A stretch of DNA of 64,000 nucleotides from CAWEWH01 sp963812775 (GTDB lineage: Bacteria; Pseudomonadota; Alphaproteobacteria; Rhizobiales; Beijerinckiaceae), in contig CAWEWH010000003.1 of NCBI GenBank assembly GCA_963812775.1, positions 124,001-188,000 on the forward strand, written 5' to 3'. The position numbers and the translations under genes are program-made. Positions within the stretch are counted from its first letter, which is position 1, and the number at the start of each line of letters is the position of its first letter. The notes beneath the pieces are model-generated. The model made no database searches. It was not told the DNA's origin and was given only the letters and a program-made list of their open reading frames with translations. Below are positions 18,093-27,141 of the stretch, in pieces.

Positions 18093-19978
18093 ATGACGAA
18101 GCTGTCGTTCGAACTGCGGCGTCCCGTTTGTGCAAGGTTGAGGCAGTTCATGGCTTTCGATCGGCGTGCCTGGGTAATAGTCGCGGTTGTCGTGGCTGCC
18201 ATTCTCGCTATGTTTGCGGACGATATGAACGAGTGGCTTCACCGCCCAACCGCTGTGAACAACCCTCAGACGAACTTTGCCCGAGATTTTGATCAAACAT
18301 CGGACCGACGGCTAAAAGACGGTGTTACTGGGCACGAAGCGACTGCTCGGGGACCTGACCACGGAACGCGCCAGACTAAGGATCGTCAATCCGCCGCAGA
18401 ACCGGATGCCGCCGCACGAGCACAAACGCTTTCCAAATCGGCCGCGGAGACGAGGCATGACGGCGCGAGCGCCGACCCTGATGCCTCAGCCGTACTCGCG
18501 CCGGCGCAGGATCAACAAGTGAAGGTCGAAGCGCCTCTTGATGCGCGCGCCGCTGACGCGGCCGCGCGACCGAATGATGCGCAACCTCTCGATCAAACGG
18601 CCACGCTACCAAATCAAAGAGGTGATAGCCGGGCCGCCGACGGCCGTTCGGGGTCTGAGCTTACCCACGAGCACGCACGGCCTCAGGGCAACGCAACAGC
18701 TGAAACTGCCAAGAGCTCTATCGACGACGCGGTTGATGGTGGCGCTGCTGATGCAGCTGCTCAGATCGGTTGATGTAGCAGCTCAGGATCAACTTGCGAA
18801 CGACAAAGCTGGTGAGCGCGAGGCCAGTGCTGGCAATCGAGAAGTACCAGCCCGCAGAGCCGATCATTCAGACGCAAACCAGCCGGCGAGCGAGACGCTG
18901 GCAAACACCGACTCGCCGGTCGATGGTGGCGCCGCTGATGCAGCTGCTAGATCGGTTGATATAGCGGCTCAGGATCAACTTGCGAACGATAAAGCTGGTG
19001 AGCGCGAGGCGAGTGCTGGCAGTGAGGAAGCGCCAGCTCGCAGAGCCGATCATTCAGACGCAAATCAGCCGGCGAGCAAAGAGCTGGCAAACACCGACTC
19101 GCCGATCGATGGCGCCGCTCATTCAGCGCCATCAAGCAACGTGGCAGCTGTTGAGAAGCCGCGTGAGAAAAGTGACGAGCGACATTCAACCGGACGACGG
19201 ATTGAAAGTGAAATCTGCACTTCAATATCGTGCACCTGTGGGAGCTCCCTTCGCGGTCGACGGCGCGAGTGACTCTGGTCAAGCGTCTGAGAATGTGCGT
19301 CGCCAGACCGCCGACAATTCGGCCGACAAAGAGCGGGCTCGCCGAGCCCCCCTTCCGCTCCGACGGCCAGCTTTGAACCAGGGTCTTGAAGGCGCAGGGA
19401 TCCGTGGAGCCAGCGATAAACTGCGGCAAACCGGTGCTGTTGCAGCGATGCGCGGAGCCGAAGTGATTGGCAGTCGCTTCGGCCTGCGCGGGCAAACGAC
19501 CTCCAGGGCCACTGAACGGCATGCTCAGGGAGCAAACGCCCCTGCCATTGCAGGTCGGAAGCAGGCGCGGCGCATAGTGCGCGAGTTCCGATGCCAGATC
19601 GCAGTTCGGGAAAACGGACGGCTCATCAATTATTTCGTCCCCTGTGAAGGAAGGGCGGCTTTCCATGCCGGAAGTATGGAGGCCCCGAATGTTTTTGGCT
19701 TGGGTCGCGTTCCAACACCGGTTGGACTTGGGCGCGGCTTGCCTAGCGGTTTCGGCGGCAAAGCCGGCGCCGCCGGTACAGCTGCGGCGGGCGCTGCTGG
19801 TGCGGCTGGTGCTGCCGCGGGAGCTGCTGGCGCCGCAGCAGGAAGCGCTGCAGGTGCGGCTGGTGCCGCCGCTGGAGCAGCGGCTGGTGCTGCGGGTGCC
19901 GCCGCAGGAGCTGCGGCTGATGCGGCTGGGGCTGCGGCTGGAGCCGCGGCTGGTGCGGCTGGCGCTCCAGGACACTAG
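18093..19978 (+). pseudogene. Membrane-anchored low-complexity repeat protein, frameshifted as read
   Basis: I do not recognise the family. The start is ATG 18093 with AAGGA upstream. Residues 21-40 form a membrane anchor (RAWVIVAVVVAAILAMFADD); then comes a long hydrophilic Ala/Asp/Gln-rich stretch with two 62-residue tandem repeats (AAQDQLANDKAGEREASAG in each). Then follow a basic segment, a short Cys-containing block (REFRCQIAVRENGRLINYF, PCEGRAAF) and a C-terminal run of Gly-Ala-Ala units. The frame breaks at C18762, an extra base compared with the second repeat copy, and again near 19160-19200. Repaired length is about 628 residues. The GC content is lower than in neighbouring metabolic genes. 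Confidence 0.5.
18731..19103 (+). repeat. Two tandem 186-bp coding repeats
   Basis: The block from about 18731 recurs 186 bp later (CTCAGGATCAACTTGCGAAC at 18782 and again at 18968). Each copy encodes 62 residues. Copy 1 has one extra C at 18762 relative to copy 2 (GCTGCTCAGATCGG against GCTGCTAGATCGG), which introduces the stop at 18773. A partial third unit begins near 19100. Confidence 0.85.
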
Positions 19979-20192
19979 TTCGCCAGCGACGAAGCCATTC
20001 CTGGCCAGCGGCCCACGTCATTGTCGCAACGCGCGGCCGAAGCTTCAGCATATGAGTCGCCCTTGTCTGCCCCCAGAATGGGAAAGGCCATCCGGACGTG
20101 AGCAGGCTACTAGAAGCCGCAATCGGTGCATCACCGCACCGCGAACGTGCGACGTACCAACTAAGGCTCTCGCAAAGCTCTAAGGTAGACCC

Positions 20193-20453
20193 ATGAACTA
20201 TGTGCCGACTGCCATTGTCATGGCCTTGATCGTGACACTCGTGCGCCCCTCGGCTGCTGCCGACCTCCCTCAGCGCAATAACGAAAGCAGCTCAGTGTCG
20301 TTTCAAGATGTTCGGCCACGGAGCGTCGGACCGAGTTGTCGTGAGTGGACAAACGGATGTCGCGTGTGTGTGCGCGAAGAGAACAATGAACTGAGCTGCT
20401 CGACTACTGGCATTGCTTGTCAGCCAGGACCGGAGCGCTGCTCTCGTCGCTAA
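20193..20453 (+). CDS. Small Cys-rich secreted protein
   Basis: An 86-residue protein with a signal peptide (residues 1-22, ending RPSAAA). The mature part has six cysteines arranged as CREWTNGCRVCVREENNELSC followed by CQPGPERC, suggesting a small disulfide-stabilised domain. Similar short CREWtxGCxxC proteins occur in Bradyrhizobium relatives without known function. AAGGTAG lies 5 bp before the ATG. It sits alone between the low-complexity gene and the LysR gene. Confidence 0.65.
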   Translation: MNYVPTAIVMALIVTLVRPSAAADLPQRNNESSSVSFQDVRPRSVGPSCREWTNGCRVCVREENNELSCSTTGIACQPGPERCSRR

Positions 20454-20720
20454 GTTACCCAAGGTGCGCCCCGCGCCTGCCGGCTCTAGCATGCCCCGCC
20501 ATGACTCACAGATGACTCAGGACGGCCAAGGGCGAGATGCAGGTAGGGTTCCTCGGCGGCGCAAACGGCCGCTGGTGAGTCTCTAAGAGTGGGCGGCGGG
20601 CGCCTTTCCCGGTTCCTGGAGGGCGGCACCGGCATCGCCCTCATCTCAATTGGGCTGGCCCAATTCGGGGGATTTTCGCCGCGTTGAGGTGTGCGCCCGG
20701 GCTCAGCGACCTCCCGAGGA

Positions 20721-21641
20721 TTATCTAACCCGCGCAATCTTCTTGAGCCGCCGTAGATCCTCGGCCGCTTCCGCCAGCAGCCATTCCCGAAATGTCTTGA
20801 TCTTCGGCAGCGTCGACGCGGCCTTGGGGCACACGATCCAGTAGCTGCGTGAGAGCGGCAGGGCCGTCGAGAACGGTCGAATGAGACGGCCGTTGATCAG
20901 GTCCCAGGCCGCAAGCGCCGTGCGGGCCAGGGCGACGCCCTGGCCGTCGACGGCCGCGTCGATGATCATGCTCGCCCGGTTGAGGACAGGCCCATGCAAG
21001 ACGCTCGTGCCATCGACACCGGCGGTCTCGAGCCACGTCGTCCAATCCTTACGATCGTCAAGATGCAGCAGCGGAAATTTCAGCACGTCTTTCGGCCTGG
21101 TTATCTGTTGGCGTCCCGAAAGCAGCTTCGGGCTGCAAACCGCAAAGAGCTGCTCGGAGCAGAGACGCGCGACATCGAGACCGGGCCAGCCGCCGTCGCC
21201 GTGCCGGACCGCGAGGTCGACATCCTCACGCGCGAAATCGACGTGATGGAGGCTTGCCGATACCCGGAGGTCGATATCCGGATAGGCGTCGGCGAAGCGG
21301 CCGAGCCGATGCACCAGCCACTTGGCGGCAAAGTCGGGTGAGGTGCTGACCGTCAGGACGCCGGAATTCTGGCGCTGAAGCAGGCGCTCGGTTCCGAGCG
21401 CGATGCGATCCAACGCGTCGCGAACAACGAGCAGGTATTGCCGGCCTGCGTCGGTGATCACCAGCCGCTGTCGCTCGCGGTTGAAGAGCTTGACGCCAAG
21501 CTCCGCCTCAAGGGCCTTGACCTGATGGCTCACCGCGCCCTGCGTCACGCACAATTCCTCGGCGGCGCGCGTAAAACTCTCGTGCCGGGCGGCGGCTTCG
21601 AAGGACTTCAGCGCGTTGAGTTGCGGCAGGCGGCGGACCAT
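20721..21641 (-). CDS. gcvA: LysR-family transcriptional regulator, GcvA-like
   Basis: A 306-residue LysR regulator. The N-terminal winged helix-turn-helix has the GcvA-type sequence LNALKSFEAAARHESFTRAA, then EELCVTQGAVSHQVKALEAELG; the remainder is the effector-binding domain with the FAAKWLVHRLGRFADAYPDI block of the GcvA subgroup. The start is ATG 21639-21641; the frame continues upstream without family similarity. It is divergent from the DUF1127 gene (106 bp apart), which it may regulate, along with itself. E. coli GcvA controls glycine cleavage; no such genes are here, so the symbol reflects subfamily only. Confidence 0.82.
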   Translation of the reverse strand: MVRRLPQLNALKSFEAAARHESFTRAAEELCVTQGAVSHQVKALEAELGVKLFNRERQRLVITDAGRQYLLVVRDALDRIALGTERLLQRQNSGVLTVSTSPDFAAKWLVHRLGRFADAYPDIDLRVSASLHHVDFAREDVDLAVRHGDGGWPGLDVARLCSEQLFAVCSPKLLSGRQQITRPKDVLKFPLLHLDDRKDWTTWLETAGVDGTSVLHGPVLNRASMIIDAAVDGQGVALARTALAAWDLINGRLIRPFSTALPLSRSYWIVCPKAASTLPKIKTFREWLLAEAAEDLRRLKKIARVR

Positions 21642-21747
21642 CACCCGGCCTTCATGAGAAAAACTAGGGCAGGCTAGAGAAACGATGCTTTGCGCGCAAT
21701 GACCGGACGGGACTATTGAGCTGCTCCAACCAAAGGAGCGCAACAAA

Positions 21748-22089
21748 ATGTCCAACCTTTCTGCCCGCCAGCTGGCGCCTCCTGCCGCTGGATTCGGTTC
21801 TCTCACCCACCAGAATTCGGGAGGGTGGTCCGGGTGGCTCCTCGCCCCGCTTGCGGGGATTGCTCGCGCCTGGCTCGCCCACCGGCGGCATCGACGCGAT
21901 ATGGCCCACGTGCTGGAGCTCGACGACTATCTCTTAAGGGACATCGGCATGTCGCGCGGCCAAGCGCTGCTCGAGGCGACGCGCCCGTTCGAATTGCGGG
22001 GGCCTGACGCCGAGCCAGGAGGGTATCTGGGGTCGCGGCGAGACACTACTGCCCGTCACGGCCTTGCAGGGCCCGTTCGACCCAACTAG
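21748..22089 (+). CDS. DUF1127 domain protein
   Basis: A 113-residue basic protein. A hydrophobic/Trp-rich part (GGWSGWLLAPLAGIARAWLA) leads into a DUF1127 (YjiS-like) motif: HRRDMAHVLELDDYLLRDIG, then MSRGQALLEATRPF. In alphaproteobacteria small DUF1127 proteins affect RNA turnover and phosphate or stress responses. AAGGAG lies 9 bp before the ATG. It is divergent from the GcvA-like regulator, a frequent arrangement for this family. Confidence 0.8.
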   Translation: MSNLSARQLAPPAAGFGSLTHQNSGGWSGWLLAPLAGIARAWLAHRRHRRDMAHVLELDDYLLRDIGMSRGQALLEATRPFELRGPDAEPGGYLGSRRDTTARHGLAGPVRPN

Positions 22090-22257
22090 TCTCGCGTAAC
22101 GGGGATACGCAGGCTCCCCGTCAGACGGCTCCGCCGTCGAAGCTCTGTGCAACGCTCGAAGTGTCGAGGGATTGCGCATGGGCAGAGTTTCTCCTCCAGT
22201 TTTTGTTTCCCCTCCAATTTTTTTCGAGGACGCTCTGAACGGCGGCATGAGGTCGCC

Positions 22258-23154
22258 ATGTCACTGAAAGCCATGGGCGTCATAACGATCCCGGGCGCCG
22301 CGGGCAGCGCCTTCGATCACGCCGCATTCGATCCGAAGAGCCGTCGCGTCTTCGTTGCGCATACCGCGCGGAGCACTGTTGAAGTGATCGATCACGACGC
22401 CCGCAAGCATGAAGCGACGCTGTCGGGATTCCCAGGCGTAGCCGGAGCCGTCACCGACGACGGCGAGATCCTCGTCACGAACCGCAGCTCGGCAAGTATC
22501 GCTTGGCTGGATGGCACGACGCTCGAAACCAAGAGCGTGCTCAAGAGCGGCGGTCGGCCGAACGGGGCCGCGATCATCAAGCGCCTAGCGCTTGGGATCG
22601 TCGCCTGCATCGGCGACGAAGGGGAAACGCCGTCCCTGCATGCCTTCGATCTGAAAGACGGCAAGCGGGTGTCAATCGATCTGCCGGGTCGGCCGCGATG
22701 GTGCGTGACCGATGCGGACGCGAAGCAACTCTTCCTTTGTATCAATGAGCCGTCGATGGTGCTTGTTGCCGGCTTGCCGGATTTGAATGTGATCGCGCAG
22801 TGGCGGCTGCCTTCGGGCGGCGCTCATGGTCTTGACATCGACCATTCGCGTGGGCGCCTCTACGCCGCGTGCGACGACGGTGCGCTTGTCGAGATCGACA
22901 GCACCTCCGGCGAGGTCACCAATGTTTGGCCGATCGCCGGGGCGCCAGACGTGACCTTCTTCAATCCAGTGACTGGCCGCGTCCACGTCGCCATCGGCAA
23001 GCCCGGGCTGGTCGAAACGATTGATCCGCGAACCGGTGCCGCTGTCCAAACCATAACAGGTATCGGGGCGCACACGACGGCTTTGGTCGTGCCGGACCAG
23101 CTCTATGTCATCTCACCCGCGCATGGCGGAGTTCTCGTTCTGGCCGATACGTGA
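22258..23154 (+). CDS. YncE-like beta-propeller protein (cytoplasmic form)
   Basis: A 298-residue seven-bladed propeller of the YncE/YVTN type. Blades are seen as repeating segments such as DPKSRRVFVAHTARSTVEVI, HGLDIDHSRGRLYAACDDGA and FFNPVTGRVHVAIGKPGLVE. No signal peptide follows the ATG at 22258, in contrast to the second propeller gene at 24850. The next gene (ChrB C-terminal domain) starts 34 bp downstream with its own ribosome site, so the two are probably co-transcribed. Function is unknown; partners suggest a role in metal or oxyanion stress. Confidence 0.75.
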   Translation: MSLKAMGVITIPGAAGSAFDHAAFDPKSRRVFVAHTARSTVEVIDHDARKHEATLSGFPGVAGAVTDDGEILVTNRSSASIAWLDGTTLETKSVLKSGGRPNGAAIIKRLALGIVACIGDEGETPSLHAFDLKDGKRVSIDLPGRPRWCVTDADAKQLFLCINEPSMVLVAGLPDLNVIAQWRLPSGGAHGLDIDHSRGRLYAACDDGALVEIDSTSGEVTNVWPIAGAPDVTFFNPVTGRVHVAIGKPGLVETIDPRTGAAVQTITGIGAHTTALVVPDQLYVISPAHGGVLVLADT

Positions 23155-23188
23155 GGTGTCAACGCAAGAAATTCATCAGGAGAACCAG

Positions 23189-23653
23189 ATGAAATGGATC
23201 ACCCGAGAGCACGTCAAGGTCGATCGCGTGGCCTGTCCTTGGCTCATCAAGAAATTCGTCGACAAGGATGCCGAGTTCGTCTTTGTGCCGGCCGACAAGG
23301 TGGCGGCCGAAGCCAAGCGCCTCGACGCCATCCCATATGACGTGAAGGACGTCGAACTCGGCCATCACGGCAAGGAATGCTCCTTCGAGGCCATCCTGAA
23401 GAAATACAAGCTGACCAGCGATCCCGCGCTCGTGCTGCTGGGAAGGATCGTCAATGGCGCAGACACCGACAACACGCTCTACCATCAGCCCGAAGGGCCG
23501 GGGCTCGTGGCCGTCGCCGAGGGCTTCCGGCATCTCGGCTTCAAGGATGACCACGCGCTCAATGCTGCCGAGTGGATCGTGTATGACGCGCTCTATGCGT
23601 ATTGCCGCGAGATGGTGAAGCGCGGCAAGCCGGCGGGCCAGTTCGTCAGTTGA
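23189..23653 (+). CDS. Chromate resistance protein, ChrB C-terminal domain only
   Basis: A 154-residue single-domain protein opening with KWITREHVKVDRVACPWLIK, the PF09828 (chrome_Resist) hallmark, followed by GHHGKECSFEAILKKYKL and KDDHALNAAEWIVYDALYAY. It aligns throughout with the second half of the rhodanese-ChrB fusion at 12.4 kb, which gives two paralogues in this window. AGGAGA lies just before the ATG at 23189. Family members accompany chromate exporters, and some are implicated in regulation or reduction. Here it sits between a propeller gene and a DUF1259 gene. Confidence 0.85.
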   Translation: MKWITREHVKVDRVACPWLIKKFVDKDAEFVFVPADKVAAEAKRLDAIPYDVKDVELGHHGKECSFEAILKKYKLTSDPALVLLGRIVNGADTDNTLYHQPEGPGLVAVAEGFRHLGFKDDHALNAAEWIVYDALYAYCREMVKRGKPAGQFVS

Positions 23654-23867
23654 GTTGCGAGCCACCGATCCTGGCACTTGATATGCACGAACACTCGTAT
23701 CACATCGACTACGGCGCCAAGGCTGCAATTATGTGGACACGTTCATGGCAGCCGTGCGTTGGCAAAATGCTGGCCGACTGTTTGCTGAGACTCACACGAC
23801 CAGATGAGAGAATCCCTCATGCGCAGCGACAACGGGACAGGGAGGCATCCGTACTGAGGAGGTAAGC

Positions 23868-24758
23868 ATGCGTCTGTATCGTTTCGCCCTCATCGCTGCC
23901 GCGGTGCTGTTCTCGACGGCGTCGGCCGGTGCCCAAGAGATCGATTGGCAGAAGGTGGATGCAGCATTCGGGCGGAAGGCCGCGATAACGGCCGATGTCC
24001 ATCGTTACGGCTTCCCGCGTACCGATCTGACGGTCACCCTCGACGGCGTGACAATCAAGCCGGCATTGGCCCTCGGCGGCTGGATTTCGCTGAAGCCAGC
24101 GCATGGCGGCGCAATGGCCATGGGCGACCTCGTGCTGTTGGAAACCGAGATCAACCCGGTCATGACCAAGCTGATCGAGGGTGGGCTCGAAATCACCGCC
24201 ATTCACAATCACATACTGCGCGGCAATCCGGCGACATTCTACATGCATGTGGGCGGCCATGGCGATCCGATGCGGCTGGCCACGGCGATCCGTGACGCGC
24301 TTGCCGCGAGCAAGACCCCGCTCGATCCGCCGACGACGGGAGCAGTCGCCTCGGCTGTCAATCTGGACACGGCTCAGCTCGATCAGATCATCGGCGTGAA
24401 GGGACAGACCAACGGCGGCGTCTACCAGTTTGCCGTGCCGCGCCGTGACCCAGTCGTCGAAGGCAACATTCAGCTCAGCCCGGCGGGGCCGATGGGAGTA
24501 GCGACCGCCATTGGCTTCCAGCCCACCGGTGACGGCAAGGCGGCCATCACTGGCGACTTCGTGCTGACGTCCGACGAGGTGAACCCCGTCGTCAAGGCGC
24601 TGCGGTCGAACGGCATCGAGGTGACGGCAATTCACAGCCACATGCTGACCGAGCAGCCGCGGCTGATCTTCCTGCACTTCTGGGCGAACGACGATGCGCT
24701 GAAGCTTGCCAAAGGACTGCGGGCCGCAATCGAGAAGACGGCCTTCGCAAAGAGCTGA
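23868..24758 (+). CDS. DUF1259 domain protein (LppY/LpqO-like), exported
   Basis: A 296-residue protein with a Sec signal (RFALIAAAVLFSTASAGAQE) and two tandem DUF1259 halves. The first half contains LEITAIHNHILRGNPATFYMH, the second IEVTAIHSHMLTEQPRLIFLH; the repeated AIHnH motif looks like a metal-binding site of the fold. GAGGAGG lies a few bases before the ATG. It belongs to a run of genes (propeller, ChrB domain, DUF1259, propeller). A truncated copy of its last 27 codons lies 1.2 kb downstream. Function unknown. Confidence 0.82.
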   Translation: MRLYRFALIAAAVLFSTASAGAQEIDWQKVDAAFGRKAAITADVHRYGFPRTDLTVTLDGVTIKPALALGGWISLKPAHGGAMAMGDLVLLETEINPVMTKLIEGGLEITAIHNHILRGNPATFYMHVGGHGDPMRLATAIRDALAASKTPLDPPTTGAVASAVNLDTAQLDQIIGVKGQTNGGVYQFAVPRRDPVVEGNIQLSPAGPMGVATAIGFQPTGDGKAAITGDFVLTSDEVNPVVKALRSNGIEVTAIHSHMLTEQPRLIFLHFWANDDALKLAKGLRAAIEKTAFAKS

Positions 24759-24849
24759 TCGAACGAGGAGTGCATTGACGCTGTGGCGACCACGATGGCC
24801 GGGCGATGTCAGGATCCGTCGCCGGCCCGAAGCTTGGTGGAGAGGCACA

Positions 24850-25839
24850 ATGACACTAGCTTTCCTTGCGGGAATTGCGATGTGTGCGATTGTTGGCGTA
24901 ACAAATGCCTCGGCAGCGCGCGCGGCGGAGCCCTTGACGCTCGAGGCCAAGATAGACCTTGGCGACGTATCGGGCCGCATCGATCATCTGGCAATCGATC
25001 TCCCGCGACAACGCTTGTTCGTCGCCGAGCTCGGCAACGACAGCGTCGCGGTCCTCGATCTGAAAGATGGAAAACTGATTCGTAAAATAGCGGGGCTGAA
25101 ACGCCCGCAGGGCGTCGGCTATCATCAGCCTAGCGATACGCTGTATGTGGCAAATGCCGGCGACGGCTCGGTCCGAATGTTTCGTGGCCCGGACTATGCG
25201 GCAGCGGGTCGCGTCGACTTGAACGAGGACGCTGACAACGTCCGCATCGATCTCAGTGCCAATCAGGTCGTCGTCGGATATGGCAACGGCGCACTTGCCA
25301 TTGTCGATCCCGAGAGCCGCAAGAGGATCGCGGATATTCCTCTCAAAGCGCACCCCGAGAGCTTCCAGATCGGCGCAACCGGTCAGCGGATCTTCGTGAA
25401 CGTCCCCGAGGCTCGCGAAATCGCTGTCATAGATCGCGAGACGCGCCGCCAGACGGCGAGCTGGGACACGGTCGACGCGGCCGGCAATTTTCCAATGGCC
25501 ATCGACGAGGCGTCCGCACAAGTCGTCGTGGTCTTCAGAAATCCGGCGAGGCTGCGCGCGTTCTCGATGCAAACTGGCAAGTTGCTTGACGAGCTGGAGG
25601 TTTGCGGCGACTCGGACGACGTATTCATCGACGCCAAGCGCAAACGGATTTACGTCAGCTGCGGCGCCGGCTTCATCGACGTGATCGATACGCAGGAGCG
25701 ATACAAGCGCCTCGCTCGCATTCCAACGGTAGCGGGGGCAAGAACCTCGCTCTTTGTCGCCGATCTCGACCGGCTCTTCCTCGCGGTTCGCGCGGCTTCA
25801 AATGAGAATGCCGCCATTCGGGTCTATCGACCGCAATGA
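24850..25839 (+). CDS. YncE-like beta-propeller protein, exported
   Basis: A 329-residue YVTN/YncE propeller. The start at 24850 follows GGTGGAGAGGCACA and gives a clean signal peptide (LAFLAGIAMCAIVGVTNASA, then ARAAEPL). Blades repeat as GRIDHLAIDLPRQRLFVAEL, KRPQGVGYHQPSDTLYVANA and SDDVFIDAKRKRIYVSCGAG. The protein should act in the periplasm, unlike its paralogue at 22258. Such exported propellers are frequently found next to DUF1259 and metal-resistance genes; the ligand is unknown. Confidence 0.78.
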   Translation: MTLAFLAGIAMCAIVGVTNASAARAAEPLTLEAKIDLGDVSGRIDHLAIDLPRQRLFVAELGNDSVAVLDLKDGKLIRKIAGLKRPQGVGYHQPSDTLYVANAGDGSVRMFRGPDYAAAGRVDLNEDADNVRIDLSANQVVVGYGNGALAIVDPESRKRIADIPLKAHPESFQIGATGQRIFVNVPEAREIAVIDRETRRQTASWDTVDAAGNFPMAIDEASAQVVVVFRNPARLRAFSMQTGKLLDELEVCGDSDDVFIDAKRKRIYVSCGAGFIDVIDTQERYKRLARIPTVAGARTSLFVADLDRLFLAVRAASNENAAIRVYRPQ

Positions 25840-25948
25840 CCCAAGTAACAATTGATGCATCTACTATTTAACGTGGAGCGGCGACCACCTCAGACGTTGC
25901 CGTCCCGACGATCTCGGCAACGCGTCGCGCGTGAGTAACTCAAGAATT

Positions 25949-26032
25949 CACTTCTGGGCGAACGACGATGCGCTGAAGCTCGCAAGCGGGCTCCGCACGG
26001 CAATCGAAAAGACGGCGTTTGCAAAGAGCTGA
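25949..26032 (+). pseudogene. Truncated second copy of the DUF1259 gene (last 27 codons)
   Basis: The sequence reads HFWANDDALKLASGLRTAIE then KTAFAKS and a stop. Residue for residue it nearly repeats the end of the DUF1259 gene (24675-24758), with many silent differences such as AAGCTCGCAAGC against AAGCTTGCCAAA. The divergence shows an old duplication or a lost related gene, not an assembly echo. The similarity begins abruptly at 25949 after GAATT. Confidence 0.8.
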
Positions 26033-26182
26033 GTTGGCGCCTCAATCGAGGTTCAAAGGGTTCAGAACTAAATTGCGCTTCAAGTGTGCACCCCGTATTG
26101 TCGTCTAGCTGGGGACATTAGGGCCTCCCCTGTAGATGGATTTTCCATCCAAGCGCTCGCCATTCACTCGGAAGGGCGCTTC

Positions 26183-26917
26183 ATGGATGGACCAACCTGG
26201 ACGATCTTCGTGCTTGCGGCGTTTGCCGGGGGCTTTGTCAGCGGATTCTCCGGATTCGCGATGGGGCTCGTCGTTGCCGGCGCATGGCTGCACATCATCA
26301 CGCCACTTCAGACCGCTGCATTGATCGCCGGCTATGGTCTGCTGACGCAGGGTTACGGCATCATCAAGCTGCGCCACACTTTGAACTGGCGCGCCATCTG
26401 GCCCCTGGCGCTCGGCAGCGCTATCGGCGTTCCTGTTGGCGTCTATCTGCTAACGTATATAGACCCGCTTCATCTTCGCGCCAGTGTCGGCGCAGTCCTC
26501 GTGCTTTACAGCGCCTACAGTCTCCTGCGGCCCGCCGTTGGGCCCTTCGCAATCGGGACCACTGGCGACATCGCAATCGGCTTCGCAAACGGCATCTTGG
26601 GTGGGCTAACAGGCTTGGGTGGAGTCATCTCAACGATTTCCTGTCAATGGCGGGGGTGGCCCAAGGACGTGCAACGTGGCGTCTTTCAGCCTGTTCTGTT
26701 TGCAGCGTTCGTCGTCATCAATGCCTCGCTGGGCTTTGCCGGTGCATTCACGCTGGATACGTTGCGACTCTATGTTGTTGGCCTTCCATTTCTGCTCGCC
26801 GGCCTCTTGGGAGGCTTCAAATTGTATGGGGCCGTTGACGACGAAATCTTTCGCAAGGTGGTGCTTCTGCTCCTGCTCCTGTCCGGGCTATCGTTGATCC
26901 TGACGGCGATGGCATAG
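26183..26917 (+). CDS. Sulfite exporter TauE/SafE family protein
   Basis: A 244-residue polytopic protein with about eight hydrophobic segments, opening TIFVLAAFAGGFVSGFSGFAMG, a TauE/SafE signature (glycine-rich first helix with GFxGxG-like spacing), repeated mid-protein as GFANGILGGLTGLGGVIST. Members move sulfite, sulfoacetate or related organic anions. GAAGGG lies 8 bp upstream of the ATG at 26183; the frame is open further upstream without similarity. It follows the DUF1259 remnant and completes the cluster begun at 22258. The substrate is unknown. Confidence 0.82.
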   Translation: MDGPTWTIFVLAAFAGGFVSGFSGFAMGLVVAGAWLHIITPLQTAALIAGYGLLTQGYGIIKLRHTLNWRAIWPLALGSAIGVPVGVYLLTYIDPLHLRASVGAVLVLYSAYSLLRPAVGPFAIGTTGDIAIGFANGILGGLTGLGGVISTISCQWRGWPKDVQRGVFQPVLFAAFVVINASLGFAGAFTLDTLRLYVVGLPFLLAGLLGGFKLYGAVDDEIFRKVVLLLLLLSGLSLILTAMA

Positions 26918-27141
26918 CTGGGCACCAAGGGCCACTCGTTCTGCAACCTGGCGTGAAACAGTTTGGCTCTTTTTCGGCCCCACGCGTAAATGGTGCGTCG
27001 GGCCATCGGCAGACGCCCGGCATGCCCAAGACCTCTCAACACGCGAGTGTCCAAGCGCTGCCCTGACCTCGATCGAATCGAGGCGGGCTCCGCCGACCTG
27101 TGCGCCCCCGCCTCGTGTGATCGTCTTGCGAGGGGCTACCT

